A DNA stretch of 64,000 bases, from assembly GCA_030272585.1 (NCBI GenBank), contig BSYQ01000003.1, forward strand, positions 248,001 through 312,000. The letters run 5' to 3'. Each line of letters starts with the position of its first letter. Position 1 is the first letter of the stretch. The stretch is from Bryopsis sp. KO-2023. Its lineage: Eukaryota > Chlorophyta > Ulvophyceae > Bryopsidales > Bryopsidaceae. This document shows, in pieces, positions 56,295 to 64,000 of this stretch. A program made the position numbers and the translations under genes. Below the pieces are notes generated by a model that was given only the letters and a program-made list of their open reading frames with translations, searched no databases and had not been told where the DNA came from.

Positions 56295-56886
56295 CGGGTC
56301 GTTCGGGAGTTCATTTTTCTTGTACTGAGATCAGTAGTGCTGTGTTGGATATGGTGATGACTGGGTTTCGTTGGCTGTACGCCTATACTGTTGAGTTCTC
56401 CACGCTGGGTTATTTAAGATCAGGCCAACACTGTGCTTGCATCTTGGTTTTTTTGTCCCAATTGCTATTGGAGCTTCCCATGCACCTCGCTTAAGAAAGC
56501 GTTGTTACTGCTTATACCGATTCAAAGACGGTCAGGACCACCGATCAAGAGTTCGCAGAACTTACAGAGCTCGTCAGGAACCTCAAGAAACTCATGGACA
56601 ACGTTGCCCTCCCAACAGCCGACCAAGAAAGAGAGGACAAGAAACAAGCTCTCACTCGCGTGGTGGGACTTCGAACCCAGAGACCGTTGCCGTGTCGTTG
56701 CCCTCCGACTTTCCATGCATCCTTTCCGTGAAAACGCCATTAACGGTCACAAAACCGTTGCAATGGCTCTCGCCCTTGACACCGATTACACCAGTCGTAA
56801 TTACCATTAGCAAACGATTTTGAATCCCTATCTACAAGGGTCGTAAGGTGTTTCAAAAATGCCCAAAGCAAAGTCGAAGTCCTTGG

Positions 56887-57021
56887 GAGCACGTCGCACT
56901 TTGTGGCGGTCGAAACGAGTGACGAACGGGTGAGATATGATTGTTTCTCTGAAAAGACCAGAAAGTGGCTTTTCTACCTCGTTTCTCACTCGTTTCGAGC
57001 GCGACAAAGTGCGACGTGCTC
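56887..57021. repeat. 36-bp inverted repeat with two mismatches
   Basis: The left arm (56887-56922) begins GAGCACGTCGCACTTTGT and ends CGAAACGAGTGA. The right arm (56986-57021) is its reverse complement, beginning TCACTCGTTTCG and ending GTGCGACGTGCTC. There are two mismatches near the middle and a spacer of about 63 bases. Confidence 0.8.
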
Positions 57022-57525
57022 GGAGAAAGTTTTTCTTTGTGTTGTGGCGTGACGACCTGGTGGTGCTCGACGAAGCGCCGTTGGATGGAGAAGGGGGGGT
57101 GGAATCGACGACGTGGTGTCCGTCGACGACGACGTAGATGGTTGTGTACTTTCTGGCGGTGACGACTGTATAGACCGTTTCTGATCTGGTGGTGGTGATG
57201 GCGGCGATCTGGACAGCGTTTTCTCGAGGGCGTCCAGCAAATCTCCTCTAACGCTGTTTGCTGCTAACACCACACGTCTGGTTTCCTTGATCTCCAGACG
57301 TCACTCTGACACGATTTCGCTCAGAGCTTCCGTCCCTGTCTCCGTTTCATCTGGTACGATCTTTGCTTCACTGGTGGCAAAGAAGCAATCTCTGGCCACT
57401 GGTAGGATAACGAGCCCTAGTGTAACGACTGTAACTGCAGCGAGCCCCGGAACACGGATCCTGAGCTCCGAAACCATGTTGAAACACTGTTTCTCACACT
57501 TGCCAAAAATCTGGTCGAAAGACAA
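56986..57525 (-). other. candidate membrane-protein ORF with one in-frame stop
   Basis: On the - strand one frame is open from above 57525 to 56986 except for a TGA at 57303-57301. The first half has a hydrophobic segment (LRIRVPGLAAVTVVTLGLVI) flanked by Cys-containing sequence (FGKCEKQCFNM). The second half is Pro/Ser/Thr-rich (RSPPSPPPDQKRS). It could be a single-pass protein with a read-through or decayed stop, an intron not recognised here, or chance. No family is recognised. Confidence 0.3.
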
Positions 57526-59126
57526 TCTGGTCGACCTCCACTCTCCGAATCTATCAAAAATATCCTTCTGAGTACCTCACTGACCCCTTTCGATCTATGA
57601 TATTGACTCTCTGAGGTAAGTCTACCACTCACCACTGTCTGAGTTTGGGGCGGTTGTGAGTCACAATGGAAGAATATTAAAACAGTCACGGCTCCATATA
57701 AATAAGGTGTCCCAACCAGTACAGCAATACATATTGTTCCTGTCAGAAATAATGGCAGATGCGTTTATGTTAATTGGTGCTTGTGGTCAGTCTCACTGGG
57801 ATGTAGCCCCATGTTTTGGTGCATTCTGCAAGGTAGATTGTATAGAAGTGAAGTGAGCAGGGTGATCTCAGCCATGAGAAGATTATGCCATTGTGATTGA
57901 ATGTCGGACTGGTAGCCAGTTGGAATTAGTTGGGGTCCCGTGTTGTGCACGGTTATCCACAGTTGCATGGTTAGTCTAGTTTGGCACTACAAGTCCAGGG
58001 ACTATTAAGGTGGAAAGGATATTGTGTAACTTGTTCCAGTTGTTCCATTGTAAAACCCCTTGTTCGATTTACTCCGCCTCCACACAAGGCATCAATCCTT
58101 TAGTTCCTCAAGCCGGTCAGAACAAACTGTACCAAAGCCTAATCATACTTTTGTCACCAAAAACGCAAATAGTACACCACCATGTCAACCACTCCACATC
58201 AACTACTAATGATTCTAATGGGTTTTGTACAATGGCGAAATGAAGGGACAAGCAGGTTCCTGCAAGTGTTTACCTGGATGAGATGCAGTCATTGAGGATG
58301 TGGGTGGTGTTTGGTGCTTGGCTCCAACCACAACAACCACACCAAGCTCACAAAAGCTGAATTAAGCTACAATCAAGTGGTGGTTAAGTGCCCTTTCATG
58401 ATACTGTTTTGGAGGACATCGCACTGAGAGTCTCCACCCCAGGCCCTCCTCAACACATACAAGCATGCAATCAAATATTGAATTTACTCATAACGTCCAC
58501 CAGATCCACCAACAATCAAATTTACTAAAGATAGTACTCCTCTCTTCACCAACAAATCAAATAGCCAACCAACACCGCTTCCCAACATCACACAAAAACG
58601 GACCGACGATAATAAAAACTAGACTATCTCTCCGTGAACTGAAATGCAAGGCTCAACATGAAATAAATGCTTCAAAGTAATAAACTAATAAAATATTGTC
58701 ACTTGACCCAGAGGGTTAAACTGGGAGTGGCAGCAAATGTCAAATCCTGACTCGAAACTGCCAGCCTACACATCTGAAATGGACGTATGCGTAGGCAAGA
58801 GAGGTGCCTTTGCGTCACCGTCCTCCTTTTCATCAGGTACTATGTCGGCGGATTCAAGGGTTGCCTACACAAGCCCCCCCCCAAAAAAAAACCTTCAGTC
58901 GGGCATTCCCAACTCCAATTTCAAGAAACGACAGAGTTTGAATTTTCTACATGTGGAGCACCCTGGATATTTGCTTTGCAAAGTGAGCATGGTTTGGTAC
59001 TGGCGCAAAAGAAAAAATAGATTAAATAATGGATAAATGAGGCCTTCATCCTTCTACTGCCGTCTTTCAAAACACAAAGAAAAAATTCAGATCAAGAGCA
59101 GATTTGTTCCCTGTTTCTTCTAGAAT

Positions 59127-61608
59127 TTAAAAAAAGCGTCGAAGGTGCTTATTGAAGCACACCTTGACCAGCACCTTTTTCGTCTCCTTGGCTTGCACAA
59201 TGATGACCAGGAAGAGCCCACTGAGAATGGTGAACATGCAAAGAATCAACCAGGCATTGAACCTCTCATCAAGAAACAGGGCAGCCAGCACCACTGTGGT
59301 AACTGGCTGGAGGGAAATGTAAAGTGCCGGCAAGAACGTGGCGCAATGCTTGATCTATCACAACACAAACAAGCAAAATTGTTGCGTCGTCATTAAGAAA
59401 AGATAAACGATGGTTACCCCTTCGCTCCTTGTTCAAACCAGTGAACCTCTGCTGTCCGGTAGAGTGCCTTGGCGGCAGCAAGTGATAAAAATTCAGATGC
59501 ATAAATCCTTCTTTGAAACCATTGTTTAGAATTTTGCAAAAAGTTGGAGAGGAGATGCCACCAACTCCAAAAATTTTTGAACAGAGGACCCTCAGTCTGG
59601 ATGAATCATCATCACAACATCACCAAAAACATATAATACTCCATTCGATTCAATTCGCATTTATGCTCTGGCCTCAAATGGCTTTCGCAGCAAACCATTA
59701 GCTCGAACGTATTCGACTGCTTCCACGGCACAGTCAGCATGTGCTGTTTTCAACTTTTTGTCAAGAAGCATTCAAGATGTAGGGTCCATCGCCACAGCAG
59801 AGCTGCGTGCTTCCCAGATGTGCGCATGAAGGCAGCTCACAGGCTGGGTGTACACCAATCAAACGCAATTCTGTCTGGCAAATAGATCTTTTTTCTCCAA
59901 GGACGCACCAGCCACGACATCATCACATGTGCTCCGGAGGAAACCACGATTCCACAGTACATCTCCACCGGCCATACCCACTTAGGAACTTCAGGCCATT
60001 CAACATCAGAAAGTTGGACTGCTCCAATAGTGAATATGAACAGGAAGCCCCAAAGTGATGCTCTGAAATACGCATACAGTGGGATAGGTTTCCTCTTCAA
60101 GAACTTGCTCATCAATATCTGTCAGATATCAAAAACAAAATATCGCTTTAAAAGGACTTGATGAACATGATGCGTTGATATTAGTAATATCCATTCATGG
60201 AGCTAAAATAGAATTAGAAGAAGCAGATCTGGGCGCATAGTCACATCGTAGGGAACTCACGAAATATGTGGCTGAGGCAACTCCTTCAAGGAACATCAGA
60301 GCCACCCCCCAGAATGTGTTGCTCTGGAAATCCTTTTCAGTGACCCAAGCGATCGCAACAGATCCAGCAACAGTCAGTGCGACTCCAACGGCCTGGAATG
60401 ATAAGCAAACACCTCAATATACTGACACATGTTGAACAGTGGAATATAAGGGGCCAGCCCCAGAAAATGGATATCGTTTGATAGAAGCAGGTCAACTCTT
60501 TTTCGATATGTGAAGGGAACGTGTTCTTTGTTTTGCATCTTTTCGAAATTGACATACCTTCAACACCCCGATTCTCTCCAGCCCCAAGACGGCTGATGCC
60601 ACCACGGTGAAAATTGTGCCCAAGGGAATCATCATGGCCATAGTCCCAGCACCAATCAGCGTATTCGCGACAAAATGAACTGATTGACCGATTCCTATCC
60701 CAAACAACCCAATGACCATCAATTGGCCATTATCTGACCACGTCAGCTCCACCCTTTTTTCCTGGGAGAAACACACACAAACACAGCTTGTCAGCTCAAG
60801 TGGTCCAAAGCGGACGTTGATTTGCTCTGACCCAGCTGAGTTCATTTCCATGCCCAATGATCCGTGGGCGAATGTATAGTTCACGAATGATGCCCATCAC
60901 CACTGTTTGCAGAAAGTAAAAATACAATTCATATCCCACAGAAAATAGAAACGGAACTTCACTGAGGAGGTCAGTACCATTCTGGAGATGAGGTACATGA
61001 AGGGCAACCCCATTGAAACCCGAATCGTAGCAAAAACGTAAGGTGGCAGATATTGCAGGGCCGGCTTCGACAAAACTGGAAATGCCATGGAGGAAACACT
61101 CAGTTACTCAGTATTGACACATCTACACAACTAAATCCACAACCCAATGATTTTAAATCAGGGTGTCCAAGGTTCGAAAAACTACAGAAAGATAATCTGC
61201 ATCCAAAAGAACTGTGAAGGGTTTAGCCTGGGAAGCCCATTGATTGTTGTCTGGAAGAAGGTCCACCAACTTTGTGCAATGATGAAAGCATTACACATCG
61301 ATGCCCGACCTGAAATTCATGAACCCATACATCAACAGATTTTGGTGGCTGAGGCTCATACCATGCATCCCAGAGTACAGCCATGCCGCCAAGACGAATG
61401 ACAAATGAAGAAGAAGCGCCGGAGGCTGTCTGTATAGTTCTCGAAACCAGTTCATCTTGGGGGACCGTGAAGTCGTATGGAGTCGCACTTCTTGCACACT
61501 GCGACAGGGTTCTTCCCCAAACGGGTCGTTCCTAGGTTTTAAAGCAGCATGTCGGTCATAGGCGTTGAGAGTGACATCGTCTTCACGCGGTTGGCGTTGG
61601 TCATTCAT
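59127..61608 (-). CDS. DMT/EamA-family metabolite exporter, WAT1-like (copy 2)
   Basis: Six exons: 61608-61362, 61075-60978, 60761-60558, 60392-60261, 60118-59909 and 59354-59127, with the same phases as copy 1, giving 372 residues. Exon 1 encodes a hydrophilic ~50-residue N-terminus (MNDQRQPREDDVTLNAY) before MNWFRELYRQPPALLLHL and the first membrane helix. Ten hydrophobic segments follow, ending LYISLQPVTTVVLAALFLDE and LILCMFTILSGLFLVIIVQA. Coding identity to copy 1 is very high and the introns are also similar, so the tandem duplication is recent. The longer, open N-terminus makes this copy the better guide to the ancestral start. Confidence 0.85.
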
Positions 61609-61738
61609 ATCTGTCGGGCCCTCTCTTTCTCTTCCATCGATTTTCGTACCTCTTCTCCATTTCCTGTAGTGGGGATATTAGCCAACCAGAGTTTCAAGGG
61701 ATCAACATCGATTACACACTAGTGAAAATATGCCGTTT

Positions 61739-61905
61739 TTACAAGCTTGTAAACGCGACTTTACAAGCTTGTAATCCACTTTACAAGCTTGTAACATTCC
61801 GGCGGGCAGCACTTAGCCGAAATTTCGCGTCGCGGAGAGCTTTCTTTGGTTTCCACCTTGTAAAGTGCGATTACAAGCTTGTAATCTCAGTTTACAAGCC
61901 TGTAA
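61739..61905. repeat. array of palindromic TTACAAGCTTGTAA units
   Basis: Exact 14-bp palindromes TTACAAGCTTGTAA lie at 61739-61752, 61761-61774, 61781-61794 and 61871-61884. A near-copy TTACAAGCCTGTAA is at 61892-61905 and a weaker one (TTACAACCCTGAAA) just after. Spacing is 20-22 bp within each cluster. A ~75-bp GC-richer segment separates the two clusters. The regular spacing of about two helical turns suits cooperative binding by a dimeric protein. Confidence 0.85.
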
Positions 61906-62187
61906 TCGCAGTTTACAACCCTGAAATCCCATTCTAGAAGGTCGTACACCTGCGGATCTCCATCTTTCGAATTTCCTTGCCTCCCATCCTGTGCGACCAA
62001 CCATTGTTCAACGGCCTGCTCCCATCCGCGACTGCGCGAGGTCAAGTGTGAGATTCGGGTGGACCGGTCGCGTATTCCGAGCAAAGCAGGTATTTAAAGA
62101 GCTTCTTTTGGCTGAAAGAAAAGTCGGAGACGAGTGCGCCGGCGCGCAGGGAACGAGGTACAGAGAGTGGGAAGGTCAGTACCCCAG

Positions 62188-63021
62188 CAGGGGCGCTCGT
62201 TTCTGGATTGCTCATCCCTGTTTTTGATGTTTCCGACACACTGACTTGCCCAAAACGCATGAACTGGATGATAACGAGCTCGTCCTCGAGGTGACCTGAG
62301 ACTTCCATAGGGTAGAAATTGCTACCCTATGAAAATGCTCTGATTGTAGCAAGGAAATTGTTTGCCTTGGTATTGTGAGCTTGCTGATCATTGGTGTTGG
62401 GACTCATGTTTTTTTTCTGTTTTTTCCTTGCTGTGCAACAGACCACCCTCTTGGTCACTTGACTACCATTGGGCAATGTTATTTCCAGAGGTGATTCATC
62501 GGCTGTGTGTCAAGCTCGCTTCCCAGGAAGATGTAAGTTTGATTTTCAGTTCATCTCTCGCTGGGGAATAGAGATTTTATTCCATGTGTTTGAACAAGAG
62601 CAATACGTAAAACAACAGCAAAATTGGCAATCGTTTCTTTTTTTAATCAAGATTATATATGTACTATCAGGATTTTCTTTGGTACTACTTCTGTTAGACC
62701 AACTGCTGTTGGCACCAAAGGAAGGGAACGAACAACGGAAGACAGAACCCTGGTGCCTAATTTGTCGATTGAGTTACATGACCCCAAATCCGTTTATAAA
62801 CGCCTGCAAGAACAGGGCGAGGAAATCAAGTGAGATGAAATCAATTGTTCTTCCACTGTGCACCAGGTTGGTCCACAAATTTATGGGTTTTGATGTAGAG
62901 GAAACGATGGTTGTAGAAGGAGTGTCTGACCCTGCCTGCTTTCTGTAGGCTGTCCTGTTGTGCTTGCCAGGTGGATCAAGAGGAGAGGGCATGGATCATG
63001 CTGATGGAATTGCTGGACTGA
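62188..63021 (+). CDS. partly resolved multi-exon gene, unrecognised
   Basis: Likely exons: 62188-62290 (ALVSGLLIPVFDVSDTLTCP, then KRMNWMITSSSSR), 62442-62532 (PPSWSLDYHWAMLFPEVIHR, then LCVKLASQED), about 62698-62829 (PTAVGTKGRERTTEDRTLVP, then DPKSVYKRLQEQGEEIK), 62867 onward (LVHKFMGFDVEETMVVEG) and 62971-63021 (VDQEERAWIMLMELLD, stop). The first two join in phase 2, and the third and fourth also join in phase 2. The link from the second to the third does not match in phase, so an exon or boundary is missing. A 5' exon ending at 62089 (REVKCEIRVDRSRIPSKA) fits phase 1. I recognise no family. Confidence 0.35.
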
Positions 63022-63532
63022 AGGATCTGGATGTCAGGGAGCCTAAGTACCATCTTTGTTTGTGGCTTGCTCTGCTCTGGTAAATTACCTCAGTTACATT
63101 TCTTGAAATTCGAAGCAATGCATTGACTATGAGTTTCCACAATCGTTGATTGTGGGTTTTGGGACGAAATGGGATAGTATGGTGGGTACACCCGAGCTCT
63201 GAAAGGGATGGGATGGTATGCATTCAACTGGAGGATTCTGTTCTCCCCATCTTGAAGCTTGGAACTTGAGCCTGGGGTCCTCTTGTGACAAAGCAGTGGA
63301 AACCACACTTTTGCTAGCTTATGGAGGACTATATTAAACTGTTTCACACAATTTTGCCGTCAGTAGTGAACCTTGTTATGTGGGCATTTAGATGTATCAC
63401 CCTCTTTTAAGTGGGCTCAATTTGTTGTCTTGACAGTCACCAAAGAAGTCAGTCGAAGCCCCATCAGTCTGCCCCTCCGAGGGGGGTGTTAAAATTTAAT
63501 GCAGTTTTTCCTCCCCAGTCTGACTCGCCGAA
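63022..63532. other. intergenic or intronic, no confident gene
   Basis: An acceptor TTGACAG at about 63436 is followed by a short open stretch (SPKKSVEAPSVCPSEGG) to a TAA, which might be another terminal exon. Otherwise nothing is seen. Confidence 0.3.
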
Positions 63533-63715
63533 TCAACAGTCCAGGCATTGATCCCCCAAGAGCTGTTTTGTCACTTGTTCACTAGAAAATGATATAAGTA
63601 TTGCGGAGTAAGTATTCTCCACAATAGTGGAAATTGATTGTCTGATTGCCTCACCAGGGAAAGAGCAAGAGGAAGTGCTGAGTGAAGACCCACTGGACAT
63701 TCTGTTGGATTTGGC
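63533..63715 (-). CDS. probable last exon of a gene entering from the right
   Basis: On the - strand, acceptor GTTTTGCAG precedes a 61-codon block in phase 0. It reads AKSNRMSSGSSLSTSSCSFP, then EAIRQSISTIVENTY, SEQVTKQLLGDQCLDC and a TGA at 63533. Ser/Thr-rich, no domain recognised. The remaining exons would lie beyond 64000. Confidence 0.4.
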   Translation of the reverse strand, partial: AKSNRMSSGSSLSTSSCSFPGEAIRQSISTIVENTYSAILISFSSEQVTKQLLGDQCLDC

Positions 63716-64000
63716 CTGCAAAACACATTCATCAGTTGTGCGCAACAGAGGAAACTTCCACTCAGTTGAATTTTGAGTGGAACATTTTAAAAAGTAGAGG
63801 AGGGGTTTGGAAGTTTTCGCAGTATTTTCGCTTTCTTTCGCTGGTTGTGAGAATAAACTTCCAGAAAGCAAGAATGTGCAGAAGGTGGATCCCAAGTTCG
63901 ATTCTTGGGCACATCGAGCTATTGAAAGGGATTTGCGGTTTTGTCTTTGTTGTAATTTATCATTGTAATGAGAAAAATTGAAATCATGATGATATTCTGT

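Larger units (their letters stand above)
56295..59126. other. spacer between transporter copies; uncertain ORFs
   Basis: About 56.5-56.75 kb (+) has an open stretch with a helical, charged sequence (TTDQEFAELTELVRNLKKLM) that may be a lone exon or gene relic. 57525-56986 (-) is an ORF pair with one internal stop (separate entry). 56887-57021 holds a long inverted repeat. 57.6-58.2 kb shows nothing. 58.23-59.1 kb is the second copy of the transporter 3' flank. Confidence 0.45.

Noticed and set aside
61887-62084. - strand ORF containing WEQAVEQWLVAQDGRQ
   Set aside because: It overlaps the palindromic array and a + strand candidate exon. Neither strand has enough support to call a gene here.
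63880-63920. tRNA-like CCCAAGTTCGATTCTTGGG stretch
   Set aside because: It resembles a T-arm, but no A-box or acceptor stem can be placed at the right distance.
1-64000. CRISPR arrays, bacterial operons, riboswitches or a plasmid-type origin
   Set aside because: The window is intron-bearing nuclear DNA; no array of direct repeats with unique spacers and no bacterial gene organisation was seen.

Overview
The window is nuclear DNA of a eukaryote. Genes are split by GT-AG introns of roughly 80-500 bases (one is GC-AG), AATAAA-type signals follow several stops, and there are no operons. A complete LEO1 gene (Paf1 complex), two plant-type DMT exporters and a protein with about six helicase-associated (HA) repeats point to a protist, probably an alga. 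HA-repeat proteins are typical of stramenopile, haptophyte, cryptophyte and chlorarachniophyte algae. I cannot fix the lineage; a chlorarachniophyte-like genome is only a guess.

Layout. 0-8 kb: the 3' remnant of a BTB/glycine-rich gene, one intact BTB/glycine-rich gene, a secreted Cys-repeat protein and a secreted SMP-30-like beta-propeller. 9-35.5 kb: an expanded cluster of three families, namely BTB/glycine-rich proteins, secreted sulfatases and secreted trypsin-like proteases. They form a large, rearranged inverted duplication with left arm about 9.0-18.2 kb and right arm about 24.6-33.5 kb. The spacer holds a pseudo-sulfatase and another BTB gene. Non-autonomous transposons lie in and around the arms: a 465-bp hAT-like MITE with a tRNA-like sequence inside, a 231-bp solo-LTR-like insertion that breaks one BTB gene, and a 1,025-bp hAT-like element at 36.5-37.5 kb. 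38-41.6 kb: LEO1 in eight exons. 42-46 kb: a BTB/glycine-rich gene and a divergent BTB-BACK proline-rich gene. 47-53 kb: a 13-exon HA-repeat gene. 54-61.6 kb: two tandem six-exon DMT transporter genes. 62-64 kb: partly resolved exons of unrecognised genes.

Main observations. (1) The repeated family joins a BTB domain to a glycine-rich domain resembling that of ALK/LTK receptors. (2) In all seven BTB genes whose 5' end can be read, exon 1 carries only the ATG, which abuts the splice donor directly, and exon 2 starts at a Val codon. (3) One of the three sulfatases has lost the formylglycine cysteine and the Lys/His of its second active-site motif, and has gained a repeated N-glycosylation-sequon tail. 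(4) Both proteases carry Asn in place of oxyanion-hole Gly193. Two small downstream exons add a basic, Cys-containing tail, giving 306 residues in each copy. All exon joins were made by hand from splice sites and reading phase; no transcripts or database searches were available.
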